Source: Pseudomonas sp. 5P_3.1_Bac2
GTDB taxonomy: Bacteria; Pseudomonadota; Gammaproteobacteria; Pseudomonadales; Pseudomonadaceae
NCBI RefSeq assembly: GCF_025465995.1
Contig: NZ_JANLNY010000006.1
Location: forward strand, 558,001-622,000
Direction: 5' to 3'
Length of the DNA stretch: 64,000 nucleotides
In this document: positions 52,912 through 62,895 of the stretch, piece by piece
Numbering within the stretch: the stretch's first letter is position 1
Layout of the letters: each line of letters begins with the position of its first letter
The notes under the pieces: generated by a model
What the model saw: the letters and a program-made list of their open reading frames with translations, nothing else
Told to the model about the DNA's origin: nothing
Databases searched by the model: none
Translations under genes and position numbers: made by a program

Positions 52912-53781
52912 ATGGCGAAGGTAGCGTTTATCGGTTTAGGGGTGATGGGCTACCCGATGGCAGGGCACTTGGCGCAGGCCGGGCATGAGGTACGCGTGTA
53001 TAACCGCAACGCGGCGAAAGCGCAGCAGTGGCTTAGTGAGTACCCCGGCAGCGCTGCTGCCACCCCGCGTGAAGCCGTTGCCGGGGCCGAGATGGTGATG
53101 GTCTGCGTGGGTAATGATGATGATTTGCGCAGCGTCGTGCTCGGCGATAGCGGTGCCTTTGCCGGCATGCAGGCTGGGGCGCTGTTGGTCGATCACACCA
53201 CCGCATCGGCCGAAGTGGCCCGCGAATTAGCCGGTATTGCCCAAAGTTGCGGCTTGGGTTTTCTCGATGCGCCGGTGTCGGGCGGCCAGGCCGGGGCGCA
53301 GAACGGTGCGCTGACCGTCATGGTCGGCGGTGATGCGACGTATTACAGCAAGGCCGAGCCGGTGATTCAGGCCTATGCGCGGATGATTCGCCATATGGGC
53401 GAAGCCGGCAGTGGCCAGTTGACCAAGATGGTCAATCAGATTTGCATCGCCGGTGTGGTCCAGGGCTTGTCTGAGGCGCTGCACTTTGCTCAGTGCGCCG
53501 GGCTCGACGCTGAAGGAGCAATGGCAGTGATTAGCAAAGGCGCAGCGCAGTCCTGGCAGTTGGAAAATCGCCATAAGACCATGCTCGCTGGCGAGTTCGA
53601 ACATGGTTTTGCCGTGGATTGGATGCGTAAAGACCTGTCTATTCTGCTGGCTGAGGCCCGTCGCAATGGCGCGCAGCTACCCGTTACGGCGCTGGTCGAT
53701 CAGTTTTATGCCGATGTACAGGGCATGGGCGGTGGTCGCTGGGATACCTCCAGTCTGTTGGCCCGCCTCAAGCGGCCATAA
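52912..53781 (+). CDS. 3-hydroxyisobutyrate-dehydrogenase-family oxidoreductase
   Basis: NAD(P)-dependent beta-hydroxyacid dehydrogenase of 289 residues. The Rossmann loop FIGLGVMGYPMAGHL is at the start, DAPVSGGQAGAQNGALTVMV carries the substrate-binding region, and the catalytic lysine lies in TKMVNQICIAG near 168. The last part (FAVDWMRKDLSILLAEA) is usual. Substrate could be a tartronate semialdehyde-like or succinate semialdehyde-like acid; it is not decided by sequence. ATG 52912 is used; GTG 52906 is two codons earlier. Confidence 0.85.
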   Translation: MAKVAFIGLGVMGYPMAGHLAQAGHEVRVYNRNAAKAQQWLSEYPGSAAATPREAVAGAEMVMVCVGNDDDLRSVVLGDSGAFAGMQAGALLVDHTTASAEVARELAGIAQSCGLGFLDAPVSGGQAGAQNGALTVMVGGDATYYSKAEPVIQAYARMIRHMGEAGSGQLTKMVNQICIAGVVQGLSEALHFAQCAGLDAEGAMAVISKGAAQSWQLENRHKTMLAGEFEHGFAVDWMRKDLSILLAEARRNGAQLPVTALVDQFYADVQGMGGGRWDTSSLLARLKRP

Positions 53782-53875
53782 TTTTTTAACTCACCCTTAA
53801 GGTGGGGCTGGCGGCGGCTGTGGCGCGGAGTAAAATCCGCGCCCACCAACTTCTAGTGCCTTGAGGTCAGCCTAA

Positions 53876-54136
53876 ATGAACTGCCGTGCCGGTTGCGGTG
53901 CCTGTTGTATCGCCCCCTCCATTACTTCTGCTATCCCCGGCATGCCCAATGGCAAGCCTGCGGGTGTGCGCTGTTTACACCTAAATAGCGAAAATCTCTG
54001 TGGAATTTTCGGCCGGCCTGAGCGACCGGCGGTGTGCTCAGCCTTTCAGGCGGATGAGGCGGTGTGCGGCAACGATACGGCTGAGGCGATTCATTTATTG
54101 GGTTGGCTGGAGCAAACCACGGCAATCGCAGTCTGA
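53876..54136 (+). CDS. YkgJ family cysteine-cluster protein
   Basis: Protein of 86 residues with a cysteine cluster at the N-terminus (MNCRAGCGACCIAPS) and further cysteines in GVRCLH, ENLCGIF and AVCSAF. This is the CxxxCxxCC pattern of the YkgJ zinc- or iron-binding family. A promoter-like TAAAAT with CGCGCC lies at about 53829. Function is unknown. Confidence 0.85.
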   Translation: MNCRAGCGACCIAPSITSAIPGMPNGKPAGVRCLHLNSENLCGIFGRPERPAVCSAFQADEAVCGNDTAEAIHLLGWLEQTTAIAV

Positions 54137-54210
54137 AAGCTTGAGCCCGGCGGTCCATGCAGGACCAGCATTAGCGATAACTGCTTATACGGGCGACACA
54201 AGGAGGCGTA

Positions 54211-54819
54211 ATGAGGGCTTTTGTTCCGTTGTTAATCGGGTGCGCTGCGGCGCTCAGTGCTGCCCTGGCGCAGGCTGCTGAGCCAGCGTGGCGCTTGGTT
54301 AAAGATGAGGATGGCATCAAGGTCTATCTGCAGGATGTGGCAGGCTCCAAGTATCAGGCCTATCGCGGCGTGGTGCAGATCAAGGCACCGGTGGAGAAGC
54401 TGCGCGCCATGCAAGAGGACGTCGGCGCAGCGTGCAGTTGGATTTATAGCTGTAAGCAGCAAAAACTACTTAAGCGTGAGGGCACCCAGAGTTGGATTTA
54501 TGCCCGCTTTGACGCGCCGTGGCCGGTGCAATCGCGCGATGCGGTGTTCCATGTCACGACTGAGCAAGGCGCTGATGGCCAGGTTGAGCGCAAACTCGAA
54601 GGCCAGGCCAGCTACTTGCCGGCAGAGAAAGGCTTTGTCCGCGTGGAACAGGCCCAGGGCTTTTGGCGCATAACGCCACAGGCGGGTGTTACCGAGGTGG
54701 TTTATCAGATGCACACCGAGCCTGGTGGCAGTGTGCCGGGCTGGTTGGCCAATAGCTTTGTGGTGGATTCACCGTTTAAGACCTTGCAAGCGCTGCGCAA
54801 ATTAGCGGAAAAGCCTTAA
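54211..54819 (+). CDS. Exported START-domain lipid-binding-type protein
   Basis: Protein of 202 residues with a signal peptide (LIGCAAALSAALAQA). The mature part is a START-like helix-grip domain (WRLVKDEDGIKVYLQDV, KYQAYRGVVQIKAP, DAPWPVQSRDAVFHVT). Such proteins bind hydrophobic ligands; the ligand is unknown. A bidirectional terminator separates it from gltA. Confidence 0.85.
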   Translation: MRAFVPLLIGCAAALSAALAQAAEPAWRLVKDEDGIKVYLQDVAGSKYQAYRGVVQIKAPVEKLRAMQEDVGAACSWIYSCKQQKLLKREGTQSWIYARFDAPWPVQSRDAVFHVTTEQGADGQVERKLEGQASYLPAEKGFVRVEQAQGFWRITPQAGVTEVVYQMHTEPGGSVPGWLANSFVVDSPFKTLQALRKLAEKP

Positions 54820-54840
54820 AGGCTGTTTCCTGCAAACAAA

Positions 54841-54870
54841 AAAAGGCTGCCCGGGGGCAGCCTTTTTTAT
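54841..54870. terminator. Bidirectional terminator between the START gene and gltA
   Basis: AAAGGCTGCC pairs with GGCAGCCTTT across CGGG, with A- and T-runs on both sides, so it can end both converging transcripts. Confidence 0.85.
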
Positions 54871-54882
54871 TGCGAGCAGTGC

Positions 54883-56157
54883 TTATTTTTTCAAATCGCG
54901 CTGTTCGTAGCCGGTGTACAGCTGGCGTGGACGGCCAATTTTGTACGGGCTGGAGAGCATTTCTTTCCAGTGCGAAATCCAGCCGACGGTCCGCGCCAGA
55001 GCGAAGATCACGGTGAACATGCTGGTTGGAATGCCGATGGCCTTGAGGATGATGCCCGAGTAGAAGTCGACGTTCGGGTACAGGTTGCGCTCTTTGAAGT
55101 ACGGATCGGTCAGGGCGATCTCTTCTAGGCGCATGGCCAGTTGCAGTTGCGGATCGTTGTGGATGCCCAGTTCGGTCAGCACTTCGTCGCAGGTCTGCTT
55201 CATCACGGTGGCGCGTGGGTCACGGTTTTTGTAAACGCGGTGACCGAAGCCCATCAACTTGAACGGATCGTTCTTGTCTTTGGCTTTGGCGATGAATTTG
55301 TCGATGTTTTCCACGCTGCCGATTTCATCCAGCATGGTCAGTACGGCTTCGTTAGCACCGCCGTGGGCTGGGCCCCACAGTGCCGCGATACCGGCAGCGA
55401 TACAGGCGAACGGGTTGGCACCCGAAGAGCCGGCCAGACGCACGGTAGAGGTGGACGCGTTTTGCTCGTGATCGGCGTGCAGGATAAAGATCTTATCCAT
55501 GGCCTTGGCCAACACCGGGCTGATCGGTTTGATCTCGCATGGGGTGTTGAACATCATGTGCAGGAAGTTTTCCGCGTAATTGAGGTCATTGCGCGGGTAC
55601 ATCATGGGCTGGCCCATGGAGTACTTGTAAACCATTGCCGCCAGCGTTGGCATCTTAGCAACCAAACGCACCGCAGAGATTTCGCGGTGTTGCGGGTTAT
55701 TGATGTCCAGCGAGTCATGATAGAAGGCGGAGAGGGCGCCGACTACGCCACACATGATGGCCATTGGGTGAGCGTCGCGACGGAAGCCGTTGAAGAAGCT
55801 CTTCAACTGTTCATGAACCATGGTGTGGTTCTTCACGTTGCTAACGAACTTGGCTTTCTCTTCTGCGTTTGGCAATTCGCCATTGAGCAGCAGGTAGCAA
55901 GTTTCTAGGTAGTCAGAGTGCTCAGCGAGCTGCTCAATGGGGTAGCCGCGATGCAGCAGGATGCCTTTATCACCGTCGATATAGGTGATTTTCGACTCGC
56001 ACGAGGCGGTGGACATGAAACCGGGATCAAAGGTGAAGCGGCCGGTGGAGGTTAAGCTCCGCACGTCAATTACTTCGGGACCAACGGTGCCGGTTAAAAT
56101 GGGCAGCTCGACGGGGGCAGCGCCCTCGATGATCAACTGCGCTTTTTTGTCAGCCAT
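54883..56157 (-). CDS. gltA: Citrate synthase
   Basis: Type II citrate synthase of 424 residues, starting [18 protein letters not shown]. Catalytic regions: [15 protein letters not shown] and [13 protein letters not shown] with the active-site histidines, and [10 protein letters not shown] with the Asp. AGGAGG is seven bases before ATG 56157. It is divergent from sdhCDAB, the usual pseudomonad order. Confidence 0.96.
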   Translation of the reverse strand: MADKKAQLIIEGAAPVELPILTGTVGPEVIDVRSLTSTGRFTFDPGFMSTASCESKITYIDGDKGILLHRGYPIEQLAEHSDYLETCYLLLNGELPNAEEKAKFVSNVKNHTMVHEQLKSFFNGFRRDAHPMAIMCGVVGALSAFYHDSLDINNPQHREISAVRLVAKMPTLAAMVYKYSMGQPMMYPRNDLNYAENFLHMMFNTPCEIKPISPVLAKAMDKIFILHADHEQNASTSTVRLAGSSGANPFACIAAGIAALWGPAHGGANEAVLTMLDEIGSVENIDKFIAKAKDKNDPFKLMGFGHRVYKNRDPRATVMKQTCDEVLTELGIHNDPQLQLAMRLEEIALTDPYFKERNLYPNVDFYSGIILKAIGIPTSMFTVIFALARTVGWISHWKEMLSSPYKIGRPRQLYTGYEQRDLKK

Positions 56158-56216
56158 GTTTGGCCTCCTGGTTATGCTTGAAATCATCAGACAGCCCCCC
56201 ACGCAGGGCCCGCACC

Positions 56217-56244
56217 ACTATAGTGAGATAAATTCAGAAGTCAA
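56217..56244 (-). promoter_or_regulatory. Sigma70-type promoter of gltA
   Basis: On the minus strand -35 TTGACT (56244-56239), 16 bases, -10 TATAGT (56222-56217). It lies 60 bases before the gltA start. Confidence 0.7.
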
Positions 56245-56358
56245 TTTGCGAAAACCCAGATGGCAGAAGGGTTTGCGGCTATATTGTTAGCACTAAAGAG
56301 CGTCCTGTACGCCTTTTTTACACGTGACGCAATGCACCATTAGGTAGGGGGCTTTGCG

Positions 56359-56387
56359 TTGTCATTAGTTCCCTAACTGTCTATACT
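56359..56387 (+). promoter_or_regulatory. Sigma70-type promoter of the sdh operon
   Basis: -35 TTGTCA (56359-56364), 17 bases, -10 TATACT (56382-56387). Transcription would begin near 56394 and leave a leader of about 125 bases before sdhC. Confidence 0.7.
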
Positions 56388-56519
56388 CTGCGCCCAGCTA
56401 CCAAGGGCTTGTTGCCCGTTTTTGGTGGTTGTCACTCCTTGGGTGATGGGTACCTGACCAGTGCACTTCCCGACAACTTTGCCCTGATAGTTAGGGGCTC
56501 TCAGTGTGATAAAAAAGCC

Positions 56520-56894
56520 GTGAATAGCCAAAGACCTGTAAACCTAGACCTTAGGACTATCAAACTCCCAATCACTGCTTACACCTCCATTCTTCACCGT
56601 ATCTCCGGTGTCATCCTCTTCGTCGGTATCGCTATTTTGCTGTACGCGCTCGACAAGTCGCTGACCTCCGCTGAGGGCTTTGCCCAGGTGCAGGAATGTC
56701 TGGCCAGCCCGCTGGCTAAGTTTGTGGTATGGGGTCTGCTGTCCGCTCTGCTGTACCACCTGGTGGCCGGTGTACGCCACTTGATCATGGATATGGGCAT
56801 CGGTGAGACGCTGGAAGGCGGCAAGCTGGGCTCGAAAATCGTACTCGTCGTTGCGGCGATTGTGATCGTGCTGCTGGGGGTGTGGATATGGTAA
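56520..56894 (+). CDS. sdhC: Succinate dehydrogenase cytochrome b556 subunit
   Basis: Membrane subunit of 124 residues with three spans. It begins with GTG 56520 (NSQRPVNLDLRTIKLP), as in other pseudomonads, after a weak ribosome-binding site. HRISGVILF and the haem-ligand His80 in YHLVAGVRHL agree with E. coli SdhC. The stop overlaps the sdhD start. Earlier frames to 56409 lie in the leader and are not used. Confidence 0.93.
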   Translation: MNSQRPVNLDLRTIKLPITAYTSILHRISGVILFVGIAILLYALDKSLTSAEGFAQVQECLASPLAKFVVWGLLSALLYHLVAGVRHLIMDMGIGETLEGGKLGSKIVLVVAAIVIVLLGVWIW

Positions 56895-57256
56895 CTAACG
56901 TCACGAACTTTTCGCGTTCGGGTCTTTATGACTGGATGGCGCAGCGCGTTTCCGCTGTCCTGCTCGCGGCTTATGTATTGTTCCTGCTCGGCTACGTCGT
57001 GTGCAATCCAGGCATGGGCTACACCGAGTGGCATGCGTTGTTCTCCCATAATGCAATGCGCATTTTCAGCCTGCTGACCCTAGTCGGGTTGGTCGTTCAC
57101 GCCTGGGTTGGCATGTGGACCATCTCCACTGACTACCTGACGCCGATGGCGCTGGGCAAGTGGGCAACTGTTGTGCGTTTCCTGTTCCAGGCCGTATGTG
57201 GCGTCGCCATGTTCGTGTTGTTCGTCTGGGGCGTGCAGATTTTTTGGGGTAACTGA
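56888..57256 (+). CDS. sdhD: Succinate dehydrogenase membrane anchor subunit
   Basis: Membrane subunit of 122 residues with three spans, starting MVTNVTNFSRSGLYDWMAQR. VVHAWVGMWTISTDY contains the conserved His and Asp-Tyr near the quinone site. It overlaps sdhC by 7 bases and precedes sdhA by 3. Confidence 0.93.
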   Translation: MVTNVTNFSRSGLYDWMAQRVSAVLLAAYVLFLLGYVVCNPGMGYTEWHALFSHNAMRIFSLLTLVGLVVHAWVGMWTISTDYLTPMALGKWATVVRFLFQAVCGVAMFVLFVWGVQIFWGN

Positions 57257-57259
57257 TCC

Positions 57260-59032
57260 ATGACAAGCATTCGCACTCTTTCTTACGACGCCATCATTGT
57301 TGGTGGCGGCGGCGCCGGTATGCGCGCAGCCCTGCAGTTGGCCCAAGGTGGTCATAAAACTGCGGTCGTTACCAAGGTTTTCCCAACTCGTTCGCACACT
57401 GTATCGGCGCAGGGCGGCATCACCTGTGCAATCGCTTCGGCTGACCCGAATGACGATTGGCGCTGGCACATGTACGACACCGTCAAAGGTTCCGACTATA
57501 TCGGCGACCAAGACGCTATCGAATATATGTGTTCCGTAGGCCCTGAAGCCGTATACGAGCTGGAACACATGGGCATGCCGTTCTCCCGTACCGAACAAGG
57601 CCGCATTTATCAGCGTCCGTTCGGCGGTCAGTCCAAAGGCCCGGATAACCCAACTCAAGCTGCCCGTACTTGTGCCGCCGCAGACCGTACTGGTCACGCA
57701 CTGCTGCACACTCTGTATCAAGGCAACCTGAAAGCTGGCACCTCATTCCTCAACGAGTGGTACGCCGTAGACCTGGTGAAGAACCAGGACGGCGCCGTCG
57801 TCGGCGTCATCGCTATTTGCATCGAAACTGGCGAAACCGTTTACATTCGCTCCAAGGCCGTGGTTCTGGCCACTGGCGGCGCCGGTCGTATCTATGCCTC
57901 CACCACTAACGCCCTGATCAACACCGGTGACGGTGTAGGTATGGCGCTGCGTGCTGGTGTGCCGGTACAAGACATCGAAATGTGGCAGTTCCACCCAACC
58001 GGTATTGCCGGCGCCGGTGTACTGGTGACTGAAGGCTGCCGCGGTGAAGGTGGTTACCTGATCAACTCCCACGGCGAGCGTTTTATGGAGCGCTATGCAC
58101 CTAACGCCAAAGACTTGGCCGGTCGTGACGTGGTTGCTCGTTCGATGGTTAAAGAGGTTCTCGCCGGTAACGGTGTTGGCCCGAACAAAGACCACGTACT
58201 GCTCAAGCTTGATCACCTGGGTGAGGAAGTGCTGCACAGCCGCCTGCCAGGCATCATGGAGCTGGCGAAAACCTTCGCCCACGTTGACCCTGCTGTTGCG
58301 CCGATCCCGGTTATCCCAACTTGCCACTATATGATGGGCGGCGTTGCCACCAACATTCATGGTCAGGCGATCACTCAGGACGCCAATGGCAACGACCGCA
58401 TCATCGACGGTCTGTTTGCGGTAGGTGAAGTGGCTTGCGTATCGGTACACGGTGCCAACCGTCTGGGCGGCAACTCGCTGCTGGACTTGGTGGTATTCGG
58501 TCGCGCGGCTGGTATTCACCTGGAAAAATCGCTGAAAGAAGGCGTTGAAGTCCGCGGTGCTAGCGAAACGGATATCGAGCAGTCGCTGTCGCGTCTGGCT
58601 GGTGTCAACGAGCGCTCCACTGGCGAAGAAGTGGCCCCGCTCAAGCGCGAGCTGCAACAGTGCATGCAGAACTACTTCGGTGTATTCCGCTCCGGCGAAT
58701 ACATGCAGAAGGGTATCGCCCAATTGGCGGATCTGCGTGAACGTATTGCCAAAGTTAAGATCTCTGATAAGAGCCAAGCGTTTAACACTGCGCGTATCGA
58801 AGCGCTGGAACTGCAAAACCTTCTCGAAGTGGCCGAAGCCACTGCGATCGCCGCTGAGGTCCGCAAGGAATCCCGTGGTGCTCATGCTCGTGAAGACTTC
58901 GAAGATCGTGATGACGAAAACTGGCTGTGCCACTCCCTGTACTTCCCAGGCGAGAAGCGCGTAAGCAAGCGTGCCGTCAACTTTGCGCCGAAGACCGTCC
59001 CAGCATTTGAACCCAAGATTCGGACTTATTAA
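57260..59032 (+). CDS. sdhA: Succinate dehydrogenase flavoprotein subunit
   Basis: Flavoprotein of 590 residues. The FAD loop [11 protein letters not shown], the covalent-flavin His46 in [10 protein letters not shown], the active-site [15 protein letters not shown] and R-G-EGGYL, and the C-terminal [20 protein letters not shown] are all intact. It oxidises succinate to fumarate. Confidence 0.97.
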   Translation: MTSIRTLSYDAIIVGGGGAGMRAALQLAQGGHKTAVVTKVFPTRSHTVSAQGGITCAIASADPNDDWRWHMYDTVKGSDYIGDQDAIEYMCSVGPEAVYELEHMGMPFSRTEQGRIYQRPFGGQSKGPDNPTQAARTCAAADRTGHALLHTLYQGNLKAGTSFLNEWYAVDLVKNQDGAVVGVIAICIETGETVYIRSKAVVLATGGAGRIYASTTNALINTGDGVGMALRAGVPVQDIEMWQFHPTGIAGAGVLVTEGCRGEGGYLINSHGERFMERYAPNAKDLAGRDVVARSMVKEVLAGNGVGPNKDHVLLKLDHLGEEVLHSRLPGIMELAKTFAHVDPAVAPIPVIPTCHYMMGGVATNIHGQAITQDANGNDRIIDGLFAVGEVACVSVHGANRLGGNSLLDLVVFGRAAGIHLEKSLKEGVEVRGASETDIEQSLSRLAGVNERSTGEEVAPLKRELQQCMQNYFGVFRSGEYMQKGIAQLADLRERIAKVKISDKSQAFNTARIEALELQNLLEVAEATAIAAEVRKESRGAHAREDFEDRDDENWLCHSLYFPGEKRVSKRAVNFAPKTVPAFEPKIRTY

Positions 59033-59043
59033 GGGTGACTGAT

Positions 59044-59751
59044 ATGTTGCAAGTCAGTGTTTACCGTTACAACCCGGAGCAGGATGCTGCTCCCTTTATG
59101 CAGGACTTTCAGGTCGACACCCACGGCAAGGACATCATGGTCTTGGACGTGCTGGCCCTGATCAAGGAACAAGACGAAGGCTTCTCGTATCGTCGTTCCT
59201 GCCGTGAAGGCGTGTGCGGTTCCGATGGCATGAACATCAACGGCAAGAACGGCTTGGCCTGTATCACGCCGATCTCTGCTGCTGGCCTCAAAGGCGGCAA
59301 GCTGGTGATCCGCCCGCTGCCAGGCCTGCCGGTCATTCGTGACCTGGTTGTAGACATGAGCATCTTCTACAAACAGTACGAAAAAGTTCAGCCGTACCTG
59401 CAGAACGACAAGCCGTCGCCGGCTATCGAACGTCTGCAGTCGCCAGCCGAGCGTGAGAAGCTTGACGGTCTGTATGAGTGCATTCTGTGCGCCTGCTGCT
59501 CGACTAGCTGCCCATCGTTCTGGTGGAACCCTGACAAGTTCCTCGGCCCTGCTGCACTGCTGCAAGCCTACCGTTTCTTGGCTGACAGCCGTGACACCAA
59601 GACCGAAGAGCGTCTGGCTGCACTGGACGATCCGTTCAGCGTGTTCCGTTGCCGTGGCATCATGAACTGCGTCAACGTTTGCCCTAAGGGTCTGAACCCA
59701 ACCAAGGCAATCGGCCACGTACGTAATATGTTGCTGCAAAGCGGTACTTAA
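59044..59751 (+). CDS. sdhB: Succinate dehydrogenase iron-sulfur subunit
   Basis: Protein of 235 residues, starting MLQVSVYRYN. [2Fe-2S] ligands are Cys53, Cys58, Asp61 and Cys73 (SCREGVCGSDG...GLAC). The [4Fe-4S] and [3Fe-4S] sites are in CILCACCSTSCPSFWW and CRGIMNCVNVCPKGLNP. The start at 59044 agrees with the family; three codons upstream belong to the gap after sdhA. Confidence 0.96.
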   Translation: MLQVSVYRYNPEQDAAPFMQDFQVDTHGKDIMVLDVLALIKEQDEGFSYRRSCREGVCGSDGMNINGKNGLACITPISAAGLKGGKLVIRPLPGLPVIRDLVVDMSIFYKQYEKVQPYLQNDKPSPAIERLQSPAEREKLDGLYECILCACCSTSCPSFWWNPDKFLGPAALLQAYRFLADSRDTKTEERLAALDDPFSVFRCRGIMNCVNVCPKGLNPTKAIGHVRNMLLQSGT

Positions 59752-59778
59752 TAGCGTTGTTTGCTAAACCTGTAATAC

Positions 59779-59809
59779 CTACGGCATCAGTTTCAGGCTG
59801 ATGTCGTAG
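59779..59809 (+). terminator. Hairpin between sdhB and sucA
   Basis: CTACGGCATCAG pairs with CTGATGTCGTAG (one G-U pair) across seven bases; TAAAAACT follows. It may attenuate transcription into sucA or stabilise the sdh transcript. Confidence 0.55.
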
Positions 59810-59996
59810 TAAAAACTAGGACTGCTGCTCACAAAGTGGTGGTCCTGACCTTGAAATATATGACGACCAGCAGGGGCATCCGGGCTGGTGCCCGGACTAT
59901 CTGCGAGATCCGTAGTGGCTGAGCAGTCGCTGCTTTATGACTGGCAAGCTATACGTTTCTTCGCCGATGGTGTCCCCTTACCGAGGGTGACCTAGC

Positions 59997-62828
59997 ATGC
60001 AAGAAAGCGTGATGCAGCGCATGTGGGACAGTGCCCACCTATCCGGTGGTAACGCTGCCTATGTGGAAGAGCTCTATGAGCTTTACCTGCACGATCCCAA
60101 CGCTGTGCCAGAAGAGTGGCGCACTTACTTCCAGAAGTTACCTACCGACGGCAGCGCCGCCACCGATGTATCGCACTCCACCATTCGCGATCATTTCGTC
60201 TTGCTCGCGAAAAACCAGCGCCGTGCCCAGCCCGTTTCCGCTGGCAGCATTAGCAGTGAGCACGAGAAGAAGCAGGTTGAAGTCCTGCGTCTGATTCAGG
60301 CTTATCGCATGCGCGGCCATCAAGCAGCCAAGCTCGACCCGCTTGGTCTGTGGCAACGCCCGGTTCCTGCTGACCTCAATATCAGTCATTACGGTTTGAC
60401 TGATGCCGATTTGGACACCACCTATCACACAGGCGGCTTGGTCATCGGCAAGGAAGAGGCTACTTTGCGGGAAATCCGCGACGTTTTGCAGCAGACATAT
60501 TGCCGCACCATTGGCGCCGAGTTCACCCACATCGTCGATTCCGAGCAGCGCAGCTGGTTCCAGCAGCGTCTGGAAAGCGTACGTGGTCGTCCTGATTACT
60601 CCGCCGATGTGCAGAGCCATGTGCTGGAACGTCTGACCGCTGCTGAAGGTTTGGAAAAATACCTCGGTACTAAATACCCAGGCACTAAGCGCTTCGGTCT
60701 GGAAGGCGGCGAGAGCTTGATCCCGCTGATGGATGAAATCATCCAGCGCTCCGGTTCCTACGGCACCAAAGAAATCGTTATCGGCATGGCTCACCGTGGT
60801 CGTCTGAACGTGTTGGTTAACACTTTCGGCAAAAACCCGCGTGATCTGTTCGACGAGTTCGAAGGCAAGAAAACCATCGGTCTTTCTTCCGGTGACGTGA
60901 AATACCACCAAGGCTTCTCCTCCAACGTCATGACGGCTGGCGGCGAAGTGCACTTGGCTATGGCGTTTAACCCATCCCACTTGGAGATCGTTTCGCCAGT
61001 GGTTGAGGGTTCGGTACGCGCCCGTCAGGATCGTCGTAACGACGAGTCGGGCGAAAAAGTACTGCCGGTTTCGCTGCACGGTGACGCCGCATTCGCGGGT
61101 CAGGGTGTGGTCATGGAAACCTTCCAGATGTCGCAAACCCGCGGCTTCAAGACTGGCGGCACGATCCACGTGGTGATCAACAACCAAGTGGGTTTCACCA
61201 TCAGCAACCCGCTGGATGCGCGCTCCACTGAGTACGCCACCGACGTCGCCAAGATGATTCAGGCGCCGATCCTGCACGTTAACGGTGATGATCCGGAAGC
61301 CGTGCTGTTCGTCACTCAGCTGGCCGTTGACTACCGCATGCAGTTCAAGCGTGACGTGGTCATCGACTTGGTGTGCTACCGCCGTCGCGGTCACAACGAG
61401 GCCGACGAGCCAAGTGGCACTCAGCCGCTGATGTATCAGCAAATCAGCAAACAGCGCACCACCCGTGAGCTGTACGCTGAAGTTCTGACCAACGCTGCGC
61501 GCCTGACTGCTGATGACGTGCAAGCCAAGGTCGATGACTACCGTACCGCTCTGGACAACGGCCAGCACGTAGTGAAGAGCCTGGTCAAAGAGCCGAACAA
61601 AGAGTTGTTCGTCGACTGGCGCCCATACCTGGGCCACATCTGGACTGCGCGTCACGACACCCGTTTTGATCTGAAAACCCTGCAAGAGCTGTCCAATAAG
61701 CTGCTGGAAATTCCAGAGGGCTTCCTGGTTCAGCGTCAGGTTTCGAAGATTCTCGAAGACCGTCAGAAGATGGGCGCCGGTGCGCTGGCGATCAACTGGG
61801 GCTATGCCGAAACCATGGCGTACGCAACCCTGTTGTTTGAAGGCCACCCGATCCGTATGACCGGCCAGGACATTGGTCGCGGTACCTTCTCCCACCGTCA
61901 CGCAGTGCTGCACAACCAGAAAGACGCGGGCACCTATGTGCCGCTGAAAAATCTGTTTGCTGATCAGCCGAAGTTCGAGCTGTATGACTCCTTCCTCTCG
62001 GAAGAAGCGGTACTGGCCTTCGAGTACGGTTACGCCACCACCCAGCCTAACTCGCTGGTGATCTGGGAAGCGCAGTTCGGTGACTTCGCCAACGGTGCGC
62101 AAGTGGTATTTGACCAGTTCATCTCCAGTGGTGAGCACAAGTGGGGCCGTCTGTGCGGTCTGACTATGCTGCTGCCGCACGGTTATGAAGGCCAAGGCCC
62201 TGAGCACAGCTCGGCGCGTCTGGAGCGTTACCTGCAGCTGTGTGCTGAACACAACATGCAAGTGGCGGTGCCGACCACCCCGGCACAGATCTACCACTTG
62301 CTGCGCCGCCAGGTGATTCGCCCGCTGCGTAAGCCATTGGTCGTGTTGACTCCTAAGTCGCTGCTGCGTCATAAGTTGGCGATTTCGACCCTGGAAGATC
62401 TGGCCGAAGGTTCGTTCCAAACCGTCATTCCGGAGATCGATAACATCGATCCGAAGAAAGTCGAGCGCGTTGTCCTGTGCAGCGGCAAGGTTTACTACGA
62501 CCTGCTGGAAAAACGCCGTAACGAAGGCCGCGAAGACATCGCCATTGTGCGCATCGAGCAGCTGTATCCGTTCCCGGCGGACGACTTGGGCGAGGCGCTT
62601 GCCCCGTACAAGAACGTCAAGCACATCGTCTGGTGTCAGGAAGAGCCGATGAACCAAGGCGCTTGGTATTGCAGTCAGCACAATATGCGTCGTGCCGTTA
62701 GCGCGCATAAGAAGACTCTGGTACTGGAATACGCCGGTCGCGATGCTTCTGCCGCACCTGCCTGTGGCTATGCATCGATGCACGCTGAACAGCAGGAAAA
62801 ACTCCTGCAAGACGCCTTTACTGTTTAA
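59997..62828 (+). CDS. sucA: 2-oxoglutarate dehydrogenase E1 component
   Basis: Thiamine-diphosphate enzyme of 943 residues. The N-terminal anchor-type helix (NAAYVEELYELYLHDP), GMAHRGRLNVLVNTFGK, HGDAAFAGQGVVMETFQ, VICYRRRGHNEADEP-like segment and SGEHKWGRLCGL are diagnostic. It decarboxylates 2-oxoglutarate and passes the succinyl group to SucB. It lies 245 bases after sdhB, with its own possible leader. Confidence 0.97.
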   Translation: MQESVMQRMWDSAHLSGGNAAYVEELYELYLHDPNAVPEEWRTYFQKLPTDGSAATDVSHSTIRDHFVLLAKNQRRAQPVSAGSISSEHEKKQVEVLRLIQAYRMRGHQAAKLDPLGLWQRPVPADLNISHYGLTDADLDTTYHTGGLVIGKEEATLREIRDVLQQTYCRTIGAEFTHIVDSEQRSWFQQRLESVRGRPDYSADVQSHVLERLTAAEGLEKYLGTKYPGTKRFGLEGGESLIPLMDEIIQRSGSYGTKEIVIGMAHRGRLNVLVNTFGKNPRDLFDEFEGKKTIGLSSGDVKYHQGFSSNVMTAGGEVHLAMAFNPSHLEIVSPVVEGSVRARQDRRNDESGEKVLPVSLHGDAAFAGQGVVMETFQMSQTRGFKTGGTIHVVINNQVGFTISNPLDARSTEYATDVAKMIQAPILHVNGDDPEAVLFVTQLAVDYRMQFKRDVVIDLVCYRRRGHNEADEPSGTQPLMYQQISKQRTTRELYAEVLTNAARLTADDVQAKVDDYRTALDNGQHVVKSLVKEPNKELFVDWRPYLGHIWTARHDTRFDLKTLQELSNKLLEIPEGFLVQRQVSKILEDRQKMGAGALAINWGYAETMAYATLLFEGHPIRMTGQDIGRGTFSHRHAVLHNQKDAGTYVPLKNLFADQPKFELYDSFLSEEAVLAFEYGYATTQPNSLVIWEAQFGDFANGAQVVFDQFISSGEHKWGRLCGLTMLLPHGYEGQGPEHSSARLERYLQLCAEHNMQVAVPTTPAQIYHLLRRQVIRPLRKPLVVLTPKSLLRHKLAISTLEDLAEGSFQTVIPEIDNIDPKKVERVVLCSGKVYYDLLEKRRNEGREDIAIVRIEQLYPFPADDLGEALAPYKNVKHIVWCQEEPMNQGAWYCSQHNMRRAVSAHKKTLVLEYAGRDASAAPACGYASMHAEQQEKLLQDAFTV

Positions 62829-62895
62829 CGCCTTGCCCGGCAGGCGGCCCCAAGGGTCGCCTGCTAGCAGAAACCGAATTTAAGGAACACACGAA

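Noticed and set aside
60138..62810. Long minus-strand frame opposite sucA
   Set aside because: Antisense artefact of strong codon bias in sucA; no family features, no ribosome-binding site.
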